A DNA stretch of 64,000 nucleotides from Gammaproteobacteria bacterium (GCA_017999615.1 JAGNLM010000006.1:52851-116850); one strand, 5' to 3'; shown: positions 1 through 9,959, numbered from the stretch's first letter. Translations and numbers: made by a program. Notes: a model not told the origin generated them from the letters alone.

Positions 1-1156
1 TGCGCACGACCTCGTTGACCGGCCCCGGCGCGCGGCCGTAACGCCCCTCCAGGTAGAGCTTCGTCTCGTTGGTGACGATCTTGTACCGCTCGCCGTTCAG
101 CACGTTGATGACCGCCTGGGTCCCCACGATCTGGGAGGTCGGGGTCACGAGGGGCGGGTAGCCGAGGTCGGCGCGCACCCGGGGGATCTCCTCGAGCACC
201 GCATTGATCTTCTGCAGCGCCCCCTGGTCCCGGAGTTGTTGAACCAGATTCGAGGTCATTCCCCCAGGGACTTGATTTACCTGCACTCTCGTGTCAAGTC
301 CAGTGAACTCGCTCTCGAAGTGCTGGTACTTCCTGCGGGACTCGTAGAAGTAGAAGCCGATCTCCTGCAGGAGCGCGAGGTCGAGCCCCGTGTCCCACTC
401 CGTGTCACGCAATGCCGCAACCATGCTCTCGGTGGCGGGGTGGCTCGTGCCCCCGGACAGGGACGAGATCGCGGTGTCGATGTGCCGGCAACCCGCCTCG
501 ATCGCCTTGAACTGGCACATCTCCGCCAGGCCGGCCGTCGCGTGGGAGTGCACCTGGATAGGGACCCCGACCGAGCGCACCAGCGCCCGCACCAGGGTCT
601 CGCTGGAACGCGGCGTGAGCAGGCCCGCCATGTCCTTGATGGCGATGCTCTGGCACCCCATCTCCTCGAGCTCGCGGGCCATCTCGACGAACTGCTCGAT
701 GCTGTGGACGGGACTCGTCGTGTAGGCGATCGCCCCCTGCGCGTGCTTTCCGGTGGCCCGCACCGCCTCGACCGCCGTGCGCAGGTTCCGGGTGTCGTTC
801 AGGGCGTCGAAGATGCGGAAGACGTCGATCCCGTTCTCGGCCGCCCGGGCTACGAAAGCACGCACCACGTCGTCGGAGTAGTGCCGGTAGCCCACCAGGT
901 TCTGCCCCCGCAGGAGCATCTGCAGGCGGGTGTTGGGCAGCGCCCGGCGCAGCTGCTTCAGCCGGTCCCAGGGGTCTTCCTTCAGGAACCGGATGCAGGA
1001 ATCGAAGGTGGCCCCACCCCAGACCTCGAGAGACCAGAAACCGACCCGGTCGAGCTTGGGGCAGACGGGCAGCATGTCGGCCGTGCGCATCCGGGTCGCG
1101 AGGAGGGACTGGTGCGCATCGCGCAGGCTGGTATCGGTGATGTACACGCGGGACAT
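1..1156 (-). CDS. pycB: Pyruvate carboxylase subunit B / oxaloacetate decarboxylase alpha subunit (partial, C-terminus outside window)
   Basis: Carboxyltransferase subunit that moves CO2 from carboxybiotin to pyruvate, giving oxaloacetate, or runs the reverse decarboxylation. About 385 N-terminal residues are visible. The protein opens with MSRVYITDTSLRDAHQS, the usual start of the HMGL-like TIM barrel. It continues with LLRGQNLVGYRHY, IAIKDMAGLLTP (the Lys region) and QVNQVPGGMTSNL near residue 330, all hallmarks of the family. The biotinyl domain would lie beyond the left edge. The ATG at 1154-1156 is 14 nt downstream of the biotin carboxylase stop, so the two form one transcription unit. 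That pairing favours a two-subunit pyruvate carboxylase over a sodium-pumping decarboxylase, but oadBG could lie outside the window, so the reaction direction stays open. Confidence 0.9.
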   Translation of the reverse strand, partial: MSRVYITDTSLRDAHQSLLATRMRTADMLPVCPKLDRVGFWSLEVWGGATFDSCIRFLKEDPWDRLKQLRRALPNTRLQMLLRGQNLVGYRHYSDDVVRAFVARAAENGIDVFRIFDALNDTRNLRTAVEAVRATGKHAQGAIAYTTSPVHSIEQFVEMARELEEMGCQSIAIKDMAGLLTPRSSETLVRALVRSVGVPIQVHSHATAGLAEMCQFKAIEAGCRHIDTAISSLSGGTSHPATESMVAALRDTEWDTGLDLALLQEIGFYFYESRRKYQHFESEFTGLDTRVQVNQVPGGMTSNLVQQLRDQGALQKINAVLEEIPRVRADLGYPPLVTPTSQIVGTQAVINVLNGERYKIVTNETKLYLEGRYGRAPGPVNEVVR

Positions 1157-1170
1157 GGCGCAGTCCTCTC

Positions 1171-2589
1171 TCAGTACCCGAGGTGAGCGGCGATGGCGGC
1201 CGCGAAGGCCGCCGCCATTTCCTGGGCCGGCCTCTGAACGGAGTAGTCGAGCAGCTCCGGGTGATTCTCGATGAAGCTGGTGTCGAAACGGCCTGCGCGG
1301 AACTCGGGCACCTGCAAGATGCGCTGGTGGAACGGGATGGTGGTCTTGACCCCCCCGAGCCCGAGGTCCTTCAGCGCCCGGCCCGAGCGGTCCAGGACCT
1401 CCTCCCAGGACAGCGCCCACACCGAGAGCTTCACGCAGAGCGAATCGTAATAGGGCGGGATCTCGTAGCCCGTGTAAATGCCCCCATCGGTGCGCACCCC
1501 GGGTCCGCCCGGTGCGTAGTAACGCGTGATGCAACCAAAGCTCGGGAGGAAGTCGTTCTTCGGGTCCTCCGCGTTGATGCGGAACTGCACGGAGTATCCC
1601 CGCCGCGTGATCTCCTCCTGCCGGAAGGGCAGGGGCTCGTCGTTGGCGATGCGGATCTGCGCCTTCACGATGTCGATGCCGGTGATCTGCTCGGTCACGG
1701 TGTGCTCGACCTGCAGCCGGGTGTTCATCTCCATGAAGTAGACCTGGCCGTCCTGGTCCAGGAGGAATTCCACGGTGCCGGCGTTCGTGTAGCCGACGGC
1801 CGCAGCCGCCCGTACCGCATACACCCCGAGCCGCTGACGAACGTCGTCGGCCAACTGGGGCGAGGGGGCGATTTCGAGCAGTTTCTGGTGGCGGCGCTGG
1901 ATCGAGCAGTCGCGCTCGAAGAGATGGACGATGTGCCCGAAGTGGTCCGCCAGGATCTGAACCTCGATGTGGCGAGGGTTGATGATGGCCTTCTCGAGGA
2001 AGACCTCAGCCGCGCCGAACGCCTTGCGGGCCTCCGAGACCACCCGGTCGAAGTGCCGCCGAAGGTCCTCCGGCGTGTTGCAGCGGCGGATGCCGCGCCC
2101 GCCACCGCCCGAGGTCGCCTTCAGCATCACCGGGTAGCCCACCTCTTCGGCCACCCCGAGGGCGTCCTCGAGCGAATCCAGGTTGCGGTCGCTGCCCGGA
2201 ATCACCGGGACACCGGCGGCACGCATGCTCCGACGGGCCTCGGTCTTGTCACCCATCCGGCGGATGACGTCCGGCGTGGGGCCGATGAACCGCACCCCGC
2301 GGGCCTCGCAGGCCTCCGCAAGCAGGGGATTCTCCGAGAGGAACCCGTAGCCAGGGTGAAGGGCGTCGCAACCCGCCGCGACGGCGAGGTTGACGAGTCG
2401 GTGTACGTTCAAGTACCCCGCGACGGACTCGGGGCCGATGTTGTAGGCCTCGTCGGCCTTTTTGACGTGGAGGGCGTGGCGGTCAGCGTCGGTGTACACC
2501 GCGACGGGCTTGATGCCCATCTCGTTGCAGGCCCGCACCACTCTTACCGCGATCTCCCCGCGGTTGGCGATCAGGATCTTGCCGAACAT
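1171..2589 (-). CDS. pycA: Biotin carboxylase subunit of pyruvate carboxylase (acetyl-CoA carboxylase AccC-like)
   Basis: ATP-grasp enzyme of 472 residues that carboxylates biotin on the partner subunit. It starts MFGKILIANRGEIAVRV, the canonical biotin carboxylase N-terminus. It has GGGGRGIRR (glycine-rich ATP loop, about residue 165), LFERDCSIQRRHQKLLE, and FMEMNTRLQVEHTVTE around residue 285 with the catalytic and metal-binding residues. The start at 2589 is chosen over longer in-frame extensions because homologues begin exactly here and an AAAGGG ribosome site lies just upstream. AccC is very similar, but accC normally follows accB. Adjacency to the carboxyltransferase subunit therefore indicates the pyruvate carboxylase type. 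Confidence 0.9.
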   Translation of the reverse strand: MFGKILIANRGEIAVRVVRACNEMGIKPVAVYTDADRHALHVKKADEAYNIGPESVAGYLNVHRLVNLAVAAGCDALHPGYGFLSENPLLAEACEARGVRFIGPTPDVIRRMGDKTEARRSMRAAGVPVIPGSDRNLDSLEDALGVAEEVGYPVMLKATSGGGGRGIRRCNTPEDLRRHFDRVVSEARKAFGAAEVFLEKAIINPRHIEVQILADHFGHIVHLFERDCSIQRRHQKLLEIAPSPQLADDVRQRLGVYAVRAAAAVGYTNAGTVEFLLDQDGQVYFMEMNTRLQVEHTVTEQITGIDIVKAQIRIANDEPLPFRQEEITRRGYSVQFRINAEDPKNDFLPSFGCITRYYAPGGPGVRTDGGIYTGYEIPPYYDSLCVKLSVWALSWEEVLDRSGRALKDLGLGGVKTTIPFHQRILQVPEFRAGRFDTSFIENHPELLDYSVQRPAQEMAAAFAAAIAAHLGY

Positions 2590-2746
2590 CGAAGCCCTTT
2601 CGTGGGTGACTGGCTGGAGCAGGCGGGCCGGAGGGGATGCCCCGGCGCCGCGCACGCGCGAACCCTCGCAGCCGGGGCTGGCGGGCAAAGCGGTTTATCG
2701 TAGCACCGGATGCCGGCCGTCTGCGAGGTGGCCCCGGGCTGACCGC

Positions 2747-4015
2747 TCAGATCGGGTGGTCGATACGGACGTCCACCGTGGGGGATGCGGCAGGGGATAC
2801 CGCCTCGCTCTGCCCCTCCAGGTCCCCGGTCTGGGGTATCGCATTCCCCGAACGGGAGACCCGCGCCCCCACGACGACCTGCGGGATCGCGGAGAGCTTT
2901 GCGCCCCCGCTCATCACCGCCCGGTCGTCCAGGGTAACCGTCAGGGGCAACTCGGCCGCCGTGTGCCGCACGATGGCGAGCGGCATGCGCGCACCTTCCG
3001 CCGGGCGTGCGTACACGAACACCGCATCCCCCGCGGCGACGCGGTCCTGGAGCTCGGGCGCCAGGGTGACCCGCACGGTCACCGCGGCCGGGGCGAGCAC
3101 GGCCACAGCCGGGGTCGTCTGTGCCTCAGGAACCGAGGGGGCGGGCGCGGCCTCGGAGGAGGTCTCCGGTGGGGCGACCTGCTTGCGGGCCTCGACGAGA
3201 TACTGCGCGACCGTGGCCTTCTCCTCTGCGCTCGTGACGACCTGCTCGAGGGTCTCCCAGTAGCCTATGGCCTCGGCGTACTGCTGACGCTGCGAGGCGG
3301 CCAGCCCCGAGAGCCAGAGCGCGGTGGGGGCCCGGGAGTCGATGGCCAAGACCTCGTGCAGGATCTCCTCCGGCTTCCCGCTCAGGTCGCCGTCGTTCGC
3401 GAGGGCCGTCGCCTCGGCCAGGCGCGTCAGCACCTCGGCGTCCCGGGGCGCGAGGCGGGCGGCCGCCCCGAAGGCCTCCCGCGCCTCGGCGAAACGCTCG
3501 AGGGCGTTGTAAGAGCGGCCGAGCATCACCCAGCCCTGCAGGTTGTTCGGGTCCTCCTGCAGCTTGCGAATGAGACCGGCGATCAGGTCGGTCATGGAAT
3601 GCTCGCCGGGCACACCCCGGGCGCCTGCGGCGCTCTGGGGGGCCTCGAGCGTGCCCTGGAGTGCCGCCGGCGTCCCGAGCTCCGCGTAGAGCCAGATGGC
3701 GCTCGCGGGAATCGCGAGGGCCACCAGGACGGCAGCCCAGCGGGGCGCCTGGCGCGTGGCGCGCGTGCCGCTGCGGACCTCGCTGTCCCGGAGAAGGTCC
3801 CGCTCGATCTCGAGGCGTGCCTCCTGGGCCTGGTCGCGGCCGAGCTCGCCATCCGATTCCTGCTGCTCGAGCTCGGCGACCCGGTCCCGGTGCACCGCGA
3901 GGTTCAGCCGGTCCCGGTGGGCCTCCACCGCCCTCGCACGGCCGAGCAACGGTGGCAGGACGAGGGCCAGGGCCACCACCAGCATCGCGGCGGCGCTCAA
4001 GAGGAAAACTGTCAT
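2747..4015 (-). CDS. ccmI: Cytochrome c maturation protein CcmI (TPR protein)
   Basis: Apocytochrome c chaperone of System I maturation, 422 residues. The N-terminus carries one membrane helix (residues 1-25), a charged cytoplasmic loop and a second helix near 95-115 (AVLVALAIPASAIWLY), followed by TPR-type repeats (about 145-290, including LQGWVMLGRSYNALERF). A C-terminal CycH-like beta domain begins at about residue 325. The domain order matches fused CcmI. It is the last gene of the ccm operon, and its ATG overlaps the ccmH stop by 4 nt. The long N-terminal charged helix (VAELEQQESDGELG) is typical. No clear terminator was found between its stop and pycA. Confidence 0.9.
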   Translation of the reverse strand: MTVFLLSAAAMLVVALALVLPPLLGRARAVEAHRDRLNLAVHRDRVAELEQQESDGELGRDQAQEARLEIERDLLRDSEVRSGTRATRQAPRWAAVLVALAIPASAIWLYAELGTPAALQGTLEAPQSAAGARGVPGEHSMTDLIAGLIRKLQEDPNNLQGWVMLGRSYNALERFAEAREAFGAAARLAPRDAEVLTRLAEATALANDGDLSGKPEEILHEVLAIDSRAPTALWLSGLAASQRQQYAEAIGYWETLEQVVTSAEEKATVAQYLVEARKQVAPPETSSEAAPAPSVPEAQTTPAVAVLAPAAVTVRVTLAPELQDRVAAGDAVFVYARPAEGARMPLAIVRHTAAELPLTVTLDDRAVMSGGAKLSAIPQVVVGARVSRSGNAIPQTGDLEGQSEAVSPAASPTVDVRIDHPI

Positions 4016-4482
4016 GGGTCCACCGCCTTCCCGGCGAGCAGCTCCCGGGCCTTCTTCTCCTCATCCGCGGACAGGGCCGCCCCCTGGGTGCGCCCGGCCC
4101 TGCGGCGCACGTGGAGGAGGGCCAGCACGGCGCCCAGTGTCACCAGCACCGCGGGCCCGAACCAGAGCAGGGCGGTCGTGACCGTCACGGGTGGCCGGTA
4201 GAGCACGAAGTCCCCGTAGCGGCCGACCATGAACTCCACGATCTCGTCGTCGCTGCGGCCCGCCTGGATCATCTCGTAGGTCTGGTCCCGAAGGTCCCTG
4301 GCGAGCTCCGCGTCGGATTCCGCCAGGTTCTGATTCTGGCAGACGAGGCAGCGCAGCTCGGCGATGAGCGCGCGGTACCTCGCCTCCTGCTCGGGGCGAT
4401 CGAAGGCTCGCGGCTCCACCCCGGCCGCGCCGGCGGCCAGGGCGAAGGAGAGCAGCAACAGTGCGGGGAGGATTCTCTTCAC
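4012..4482 (-). CDS. ccmH: Cytochrome c maturation protein CcmH (CcmL type)
   Basis: Membrane-anchored periplasmic thiol oxidoreductase of 156 residues that reduces apocytochrome CXXCH cysteines before heme ligation. A signal peptide covers residues 1-20. The diagnostic LRCLVCQNQNLAES motif (redox CVC) lies near residue 44, followed by the three-helix domain (RDQTYEMIQ, DDEIVEFMVGRYGDFVLY) and a C-terminal membrane helix (about 105-125). This is the short CcmH without the TPR part, which here is the separate ccmI gene, so CcmH is split rather than fused as in E. coli. It lies 3 nt downstream of ccmG. Confidence 0.93.
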   Translation of the reverse strand: MKRILPALLLLSFALAAGAAGVEPRAFDRPEQEARYRALIAELRCLVCQNQNLAESDAELARDLRDQTYEMIQAGRSDDEIVEFMVGRYGDFVLYRPPVTVTTALLWFGPAVLVTLGAVLALLHVRRRAGRTQGAALSADEEKKARELLAGKAVDP

Positions 4483-4485
4483 GGT

Positions 4486-5013
4486 TCAATCCGCCGTCTG
4501 GAGCCTTTGAATGAGCGGTTGGAGCGTCTTCTCCCAGTTCTCGGGAGTCACCGGGCCGGTGAGCTTGTGCCGAATGACGCCCTTGCGGTCGATGACAAAG
4601 GTCTCCGGCACGCCGTAGACACCCCACTCGATCCCGACGCGCCCGTCCTCGTCGAAGGCACTTGCGACATAGGGGTCGCCGAACGTCGTGAGCCAGCGAC
4701 GGGCATCCTGCCGGGTATCCTTGTAGTTCAACCCGTAGACGGGGACGCTGCCCTTGCGCGCCAGTTCCACCAGGAGGGGGTGCTCCTGCCGGCAGGAGAC
4801 GCACCAACTGGCCCAAACGTTGAGCAGGGTGACCTTGCCGGAAAAGTCTTCGGTGCCCACCGATTTCGCCGGGTCGGCGACCGTGGGCAGACGGAACACG
4901 GGAGCGGGCTTGCCGATGAGCGGAGAGGGGACCTCCCGAGGATTCAGGGTCAGCCCGACACCCAGAAAGACCAGGAGGACCAGGAACAGCCCGAGTGCGA
5001 CGTAACGTCCCAT
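4486..5013 (-). CDS. ccmG: Thiol:disulfide interchange protein CcmG / DsbE
   Basis: Periplasmic membrane-anchored thioredoxin-like reductant, 175 residues, in the CcmGH thioreduction pathway. An N-terminal anchor helix occupies residues 5-23 and is followed by IGKPAPVFRLP, typical of the redoxin fold. The active site is NVWASWCVSCRQEH near residue 72, and the cis-Pro segment VYGVPETFVIDRKG comes later. The ATG at 5011-5013 is used because homologues start with MGRY-like sequence here and because it forms a TGATG overlap with the ccmF stop. A longer in-frame reading into ccmF has no support. Confidence 0.93.
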   Translation of the reverse strand: MGRYVALGLFLVLLVFLGVGLTLNPREVPSPLIGKPAPVFRLPTVADPAKSVGTEDFSGKVTLLNVWASWCVSCRQEHPLLVELARKGSVPVYGLNYKDTRQDARRWLTTFGDPYVASAFDEDGRVGIEWGVYGVPETFVIDRKGVIRHKLTGPVTPENWEKTLQPLIQRLQTAD

Positions 5014-7001
5014 CAGTGTTTCCCCGCGAGGGCGAGCCTGGACGATCCCCTGGCGCCCGGCTGCCGCGCAGCCTCGGCCAGGAGGCGGTAGCGCCGGTCG
5101 GTGGCAGCGAGGAGGCCGCCCAGCCCCATCAGCACCGAGCCCCACCAGATCCACTGGATGAATGGCTTGTTGTAGACCCGCAAGCTCCACGATTCACCCT
5201 GGGCCGCCTCGCCGAGGGCTACGTAGATATCTCGCGTGAGACGCGAACGGATGGCCGCCTCGGTCATCGAATGGGACTGGGAGGCGTACTGGCGCTTCTC
5301 CGGGTGCAGGGTCGTCACCTCCCGGCCGTCCCGGGTGACCCGCACGGTGCCCTGGGTCGCGAGGTAATTCGGTCCGGGCAGGCGGGTGACCCCCTCGAAA
5401 CGGAAGTCGTAATCCCCGACCTTGACGCTGTCGCCGACGCCCATGTTCACGTCCCGTTCCTTGCTGTACGTGGAGCTGACGGCGATCCCGAGCGTCAGCA
5501 CCGCGACCCCCACGTGCGCGACGACCATCCCCAGATAGGCACGGGGAAGGGCGAACAGGCCGGACAACCCCCCGTGCCTGCGAAGCCTTCGGGCAAGGGC
5601 CGCTCCCGCCGTCAGGAGGACCCAGAGGGCGAGCACGGTGGAGAGGATGACGCCGACCACGGTCCCCCCGCCCAACAGCACGACCAGCGCCGTGCCGAGC
5701 GCCACGGCCGCCGCGGCCGTGGGCCAGAGGGCGCGGGCGAGAGCGGAAGTGCTGTCCTCTTTCCACCGCACCAGCGGACCGAGCCCGAGGAGCAGCACGA
5801 GCGGCAGGGCCAGAGGGACGAACACGCTGTTGAAGTACGGTGGCCCCACGGAGATCTTGCCGAGTCCCAGGGCATCCATGAACAGCGGGTACAGGGTGCC
5901 CAGCAGGATGCTGGCCGAGGCCGCGACGAGGACGACGTTGTTCAGGAGCAGCAACGTCTCGCGGGACATCAGCTCGAAGCTCCCCCCGCCGGCGACGGCC
6001 GGTGCCCGCCAGGCGTACAGGAGTAGCGAGCCACCGACCACGGCCGCCAGGAAGATGAGGATGAACACCCCCCGGGCGGGATCGCTGGCGAACGCGTGGA
6101 CCGAGACCAGCACGCCCGAGCGCACGAGAAAGGTGCCCAGCAGGCTCAGCGAGAAGGCGAAGATGGCGAGGAGCACCGTCCAGGCCTTGAACGCCCCGCG
6201 CTTCTCGGTGACCGCGAGGGAGTGCAGCAGCCCGGTGGCGACGAGCCATGGCATCAGGGATGCGTTCTCGACAGGGTCCCAGAACCACCACCCGCCCCAG
6301 CCAAGCTCGTAATAGGACCACCAGCTGCCGAGCGCAATCCCGAGGGTCAGGAAGACCCAGGCCACCAGGGTCCAGGGGCGTGACCAGCGCACCCATGCAG
6401 CGTCCACCCGCCCCTCCATCAGCGCGGCCACCGCGAAGGCGAAGGGCACGACCAGCCCGACGTAGCCCATGTAGAGCATCGGCGGGTGCAGCGCGAGGCC
6501 CGGGTCCTGGAGCAGGGGGTTCAGCTCCCGGCCCTGCGTCGGGACGGGGACCAGGCGGTCGAAGGGGTTCGACGTGAGGAGCATGAAGAGCAGGAAGCCG
6601 ATGCTCACCAGGCCGCACGTGGCGACGACCCGGGCCACGAGCTCGTCCGGCAGTCCCCGGCGGAACGTGCTGACCCCCACGGACCACAGGGCGAGCAGGA
6701 GCGCCCAGAGCAGGAGTGACCCCTCGTGCGCGCCCCAGACCGCTGAGACGCGATAGACCAGGGGCTGGTCGGTGTTGGAGTTGTGGGCCACGTAGGCCAC
6801 GGAGAAGTCGCTGACGATGAACGAGTAGGTGAGGGTGCCGAAGGCCACGAGCAGGAGCAGGAGCTGCGCCCGCGCCGCGGGCACGGCAGTCGCCACCCAC
6901 CCCGGGATGCCGCGGGCGGTCCCGATCAGCGGCAGAACGCCCTGCACTGCGGCGACCCCAAGCGCGAGAATCAGCGCGAAGTGACCGATTTCCGGGATCA
7001 C
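5013..7001 (-). CDS. ccmF: Heme lyase subunit CcmF
   Basis: Large inner-membrane protein (662 residues, many membrane helices) that transfers heme from holo-CcmE to apocytochrome c. The WWD-type tryptophan-rich periplasmic motif [17 protein letters not shown] is plain near residue 233, and conserved His-containing loops flank it (for example [12 protein letters not shown] and [10 protein letters not shown]). The length matches the family. The start ATG at 7001 overlaps the ccmE stop by 4 nt, and its stop overlaps the ccmG start. Translational coupling through the operon is therefore likely. Confidence 0.95.
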   Translation of the reverse strand: MIPEIGHFALILALGVAAVQGVLPLIGTARGIPGWVATAVPAARAQLLLLLVAFGTLTYSFIVSDFSVAYVAHNSNTDQPLVYRVSAVWGAHEGSLLLWALLLALWSVGVSTFRRGLPDELVARVVATCGLVSIGFLLFMLLTSNPFDRLVPVPTQGRELNPLLQDPGLALHPPMLYMGYVGLVVPFAFAVAALMEGRVDAAWVRWSRPWTLVAWVFLTLGIALGSWWSYYELGWGGWWFWDPVENASLMPWLVATGLLHSLAVTEKRGAFKAWTVLLAIFAFSLSLLGTFLVRSGVLVSVHAFASDPARGVFILIFLAAVVGGSLLLYAWRAPAVAGGGSFELMSRETLLLLNNVVLVAASASILLGTLYPLFMDALGLGKISVGPPYFNSVFVPLALPLVLLLGLGPLVRWKEDSTSALARALWPTAAAAVALGTALVVLLGGGTVVGVILSTVLALWVLLTAGAALARRLRRHGGLSGLFALPRAYLGMVVAHVGVAVLTLGIAVSSTYSKERDVNMGVGDSVKVGDYDFRFEGVTRLPGPNYLATQGTVRVTRDGREVTTLHPEKRQYASQSHSMTEAAIRSRLTRDIYVALGEAAQGESWSLRVYNKPFIQWIWWGSVLMGLGGLLAATDRRYRLLAEAARQPGARGSSRLALAGKH

Positions 7002-7462
7002 GGCAGGCGGCCCGTGCGGCCCGTCACGGCAGCGGGTCCCGCGCCAGCGGTCTTCAGCGCGTCGGCCACCTCCGGGGGCATGTAGTTCTCGTCGTGCTTG
7101 GCGAGGACCTCGTCGGCGGCGAACCGGCCGTCCGGTCCGAGCTTGCCGAGGGCTACGGTCCCCTGCCCCTCGCGGAACAGGTCGGGAAGGATCCCGGAGT
7201 AGGTCACCGGGACCCGGTGGGCCGTGTCGGTGATCGCGAAGTCGACCGTCAGCCCGTCACCGTGACGCTTCAGGCTGCCAGTCTCCACGAGCCCGCCCAG
7301 GCGGAACGTGTGGCCGATGGGTGCCTCCCCCGCGCTGACCTGGGTGGGGCTGAAGAAATAGAGCATGTTCTGGCGAAAGGCCGTGAACGCGAGGGCTGCC
7401 GCGGCGCCGACGCCGAGCAGGATCGCGCCGACCAGGGCCACGCGCTTCTTTGTCGATTTCAT
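6998..7462 (-). CDS. ccmE: Periplasmic heme chaperone CcmE
   Basis: Heme chaperone of 154 residues that binds heme covalently through a histidine and passes it to CcmF. One N-terminal anchor helix (about residues 8-28) precedes an OB-fold ([13 protein letters not shown]). The heme-attachment motif [12 protein letters not shown] sits near residue 125 with the H and Y ligands intact, followed by a short flexible tail. The ATG at 7462 overlaps the ccmD stop (ATGA), and homologues begin with an MKSTKKR-like basic stretch, so upstream extensions are rejected. Confidence 0.94.
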   Translation of the reverse strand: MKSTKKRVALVGAILLGVGAAAALAFTAFRQNMLYFFSPTQVSAGEAPIGHTFRLGGLVETGSLKRHGDGLTVDFAITDTAHRVPVTYSGILPDLFREGQGTVALGKLGPDGRFAADEVLAKHDENYMPPEVADALKTAGAGPAAVTGRTGRLP

Positions 7463-7632
7463 ACGGTCCTCCTGGCACGCCGGGCGCGCCGCTGCAGGTC
7501 CCGGCGGACCCGGCGCTGGCACGCAACGGCGGCGATCAGATTGCCGGCGAGCACGGCGAATGCCACCCCGTAGGCAGTCCACACGTAGAACGCGTACCCG
7601 CCCATGTGCAGGAACGACGCGATGCCCGTCAT
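7459..7632 (-). CDS. ccmD: Heme exporter protein CcmD
   Basis: Small membrane protein (57 residues) that stabilises the CcmABC complex and helps release holo-CcmE. It shows the family pattern of one helix preceded by a conserved aromatic segment ([16 protein letters not shown]), then a hydrophobic run and a strongly basic tail ([16 protein letters not shown]). The gene sits exactly between ccmC and ccmE with 4-nt ATGA overlaps at both ends, which fixes its reading frame even though it is short. Confidence 0.92.
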   Translation of the reverse strand: MTGIASFLHMGGYAFYVWTAYGVAFAVLAGNLIAAVACQRRVRRDLQRRARRARRTV

Positions 7633-8363
7633 GACCGCGTGACCTCCTCGGCCCACGGACTCTCGCGCTCCCGCGACAGCAGGTCGCAACGGGCGCGCAT
7701 TAAGACCGTGGTCGCATAGAAAAGTTTGAACCCGAGCGCCATGACCAGCAGGGGGATGAGCATGCTCAGGTGGATCGAGGGCGAATCGAGCTTCGTCACC
7801 GTAGATCCCTGGTGCAGCGTGTTCCACCACATCACGGAGTAGTGGATGATGGGGATGTTCACGACCCCGACGAGCGAGAGCACCGCCGCGGCACGCCCCG
7901 CATTGCGCCGGTCCTCGATGGCCGAGCGCAGGGCGATGATCCCGAGATAGAGGAAGAGCAGGACGAGCTCCGAGGTGAGCCTCGCGTCCCACACCCACCA
8001 GGCGCCCCACATGGGCTTGCCCCAGACGGCGCCGGTCACCAGGGCGAGGAAGGTGAAGGAGGCCCCGATGGGGGCGCTGGCGCCCGCGAGCACGTCCGCG
8101 ACCTTGTGGTTCCAGACGAGGAAGACCGCGCCGGCGATGGCCATGACCACGTAGATGAACATGGACATCCAGGCGCTCGGGACGTGCACGAAGATGATCC
8201 GGAAGGCATCCCCCTGCTGGTAGTCGGCGGGGGAGAAGCCCAGCCCGCCCACGAGGCCCGCGGCGATCAGGAGCGCCGTGAGCACCGCGAGCCAGGGAAC
8301 GAGCCGGCCCGCGAGGCGGTAGAAGTGGGGGGGCGAGGCAATCCGCTGAAGCCAAGTCCACAT
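7629..8363 (-). CDS. ccmC: Heme exporter/attachment protein CcmC
   Basis: Six-helix inner-membrane protein (244 residues) that presents heme to CcmE. It carries the tryptophan-rich signature [15 protein letters not shown] near residue 121, flanked by the conserved His residues in [10 protein letters not shown] and [14 protein letters not shown]. The length agrees with the family. It lies 7 nt downstream of ccmB and overlaps ccmD by 4 nt. Confidence 0.95.
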   Translation of the reverse strand: MWTWLQRIASPPHFYRLAGRLVPWLAVLTALLIAAGLVGGLGFSPADYQQGDAFRIIFVHVPSAWMSMFIYVVMAIAGAVFLVWNHKVADVLAGASAPIGASFTFLALVTGAVWGKPMWGAWWVWDARLTSELVLLFLYLGIIALRSAIEDRRNAGRAAAVLSLVGVVNIPIIHYSVMWWNTLHQGSTVTKLDSPSIHLSMLIPLLVMALGFKLFYATTVLMRARCDLLSRERESPWAEEVTRS

Positions 8364-8370
8364 GGATTTT

Positions 8371-9102
8371 CTAGCTCAGGCTGATCCGCAGGGCGGCGGC
8401 GGTGGCGACGGGGGCCAGCGTGATCGAGAGGATCAGCAGTGCCCCGATGAAGAGCAGTTGCCCGCTCACGGGCAAGCCCGCCCCCGCCGCACCGACCGCG
8501 TTGGCGGCGAAGATGAGCAGGGGAACGTAGAGCGGGAGGACCAGCAGCGACAGCAGCGCGCCGCCGCGGCGCAGCCCCACCGTCAGGGCGACTCCGATCG
8601 CCCCGACCAGGCTCAATACCGGCGTCCCGAGCGCCAGGGTCAGGAACAGGGTGCCCATGGCACGCGCCGGCAGGGCGAGCAATACGCCCAGCAGGGGCCC
8701 GAGCACCAGCAGGGGCAACCCCGTCACCAGCCAGTGGGCCAGGATCTTCGCGAGCACCAGGATGGAGAGAGGGTGCGGGCTGAGGACGATCTGCTCGAGC
8801 GCCCCGTCGTCGTAGTCCGACCGGAACACCCCGTCAAGGGAGAGCATCGTCGCGAGGAGCGCCGCGACCCAGATGAGGCCCGGGGCCAGCAGGCGCAGCG
8901 TCTGGCTCTCCGGGGTGATCCCCAGCGGGAACAAGGAAACCACGATCACGAAGAAGAGGAGCGGGTTCGCCAGCTCGCCCCGGTGACGGAGGGCGAGCGT
9001 CAGGTCACGGCGCAACAACACCCAGAACGCGTCGGCGAGCGACGGTGCCGCCGCTTCGGCGGACCTCTCGTGGGCAGGGTCTTCCTGAGGCAGTGCGGCC
9101 AT
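8371..9102 (-). CDS. ccmB: Heme exporter protein CcmB (ABC permease)
   Basis: Membrane component (243 residues, about six helices) of the CcmAB ATPase that drives release of heme-bound CcmE. Family features include FWVLLRRDLTLALRHRGE at the N-terminus, FRSDYDDGALEQIVLSP near residue 90 and repeated Gly/Leu-rich helices. The ATG at 9102 forms a TGATG overlap with the ccmA stop, which decides the start. Slightly longer than E. coli CcmB owing to about 20 extra acidic/Ala residues at the N-terminus. Confidence 0.93.
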   Translation of the reverse strand: MAALPQEDPAHERSAEAAAPSLADAFWVLLRRDLTLALRHRGELANPLLFFVIVVSLFPLGITPESQTLRLLAPGLIWVAALLATMLSLDGVFRSDYDDGALEQIVLSPHPLSILVLAKILAHWLVTGLPLLVLGPLLGVLLALPARAMGTLFLTLALGTPVLSLVGAIGVALTVGLRRGGALLSLLVLPLYVPLLIFAANAVGAAGAGLPVSGQLLFIGALLILSITLAPVATAAALRISLS

Positions 9103-9803
9103 CACGCAGAGAGGTGAACGCTGTCGACCCGACAGTCCGGCAGCCTGACCGGGTGGTGCGAGGTCAGCACGACCATGCCGCCTTCGTGCGTGTGCTCGGA
9201 GATCAACGTCTCGATGTCGGCGACACCCCGGCGGTCGATCGCCGTGAAGGGTTCGTCCAGGATCCAGAGCCGCGCGCGGGTGACGATCAGCCTCGCGAGG
9301 GCGACCCGCCGGCACTGCCCCGCGGAGAGGGTCCGTGCGGGAACGTCTTCGAAGCCGAGCAGGCCCAGACGCTCGAGGGCCTGGTCCAGGCCGACGTCCT
9401 CCTGCGGACGCTTCAACGCCCGCGCGATGCGCAGGTTCTCGATGGGCGTCAGCTCGAGCTTCACACCCGGCGCGTGCCCGAGGTAGGCGAGATCGAGCAG
9501 GAAATCGGAGCGCACGCGGGCGATCGGCTCGCCGTCCCAGAGAACCTGTCCCTCGGCGGGCAGGCTGAGGCCGCACAGGATCCGCAACAGGCTCGTCTTG
9601 CCACTGCCGTTGCGGCCGTCCACCTGCAGGACGTCTCCGGGTCCGACGGACAGGCTGAGGTCGCGGAAGAGCACCCGACCGTCGCGCACGCAGGTGAGGC
9701 CGACGGCGGACAAGCGAGGCGCGCCAGCGGGTAGGCCCTCGAGCCTCACGGCGCCCGGAGAGTCGTGGTGCGTGGAGTCGACGGGAAAGGCGCCCTGGAG
9801 CAT
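9102..9803 (-). CDS. ccmA: Heme exporter ATP-binding protein CcmA
   Basis: ABC ATPase of 233 residues that partners CcmB. Walker A is GRNGSGKTSLLR (about residue 63), the signature motif is LSAGQCRRVALARL (about 160), and Walker B is LWILDEPFTAID (about 182), with the switch His in SHHP. First gene of the ccm operon. About 30 residues precede the conserved start of the ATPase domain, so a shorter start is possible. The 156-nt gap to the divergent yceD must hold the operon promoter. Confidence 0.93.
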   Translation of the reverse strand: MLQGAFPVDSTHHDSPGAVRLEGLPAGAPRLSAVGLTCVRDGRVLFRDLSLSVGPGDVLQVDGRNGSGKTSLLRILCGLSLPAEGQVLWDGEPIARVRSDFLLDLAYLGHAPGVKLELTPIENLRIARALKRPQEDVGLDQALERLGLLGFEDVPARTLSAGQCRRVALARLIVTRARLWILDEPFTAIDRRGVADIETLISEHTHEGGMVVLTSHHPVRLPDCRVDSVHLSA

Positions 9804-9921
9804 GGCGCCGAAGTATGAAGGCTTTCACAGGTCAAGCCAAGGGTGTCGCCACGCAATCCCCGGGGCACCTGCGAACCCGGTCAGGACCCTGTGCCCGGGC
9901 TTCCGGGAGTCCCGTTCCTCT

Positions 9922-9950
9922 TTGACACCCGAGGCCTGGAACCCTACTAT
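9922..9950 (+). promoter_or_regulatory. Consensus sigma-70 promoter of the yceD-rpmF-plsX-fab operon
   Basis: TTGACA at 9922-9927 and TACTAT at 9945-9950, separated by exactly 17 nt, form a near-perfect housekeeping promoter. The expected transcription start (about 9956-9958) falls 2-4 nt before the yceD ATG at 9960. The transcript would be leaderless or nearly so, and no Shine-Dalgarno sequence fits in the remaining space. Confidence 0.75.
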
Positions 9951-9959
9951 TCGCCGCTT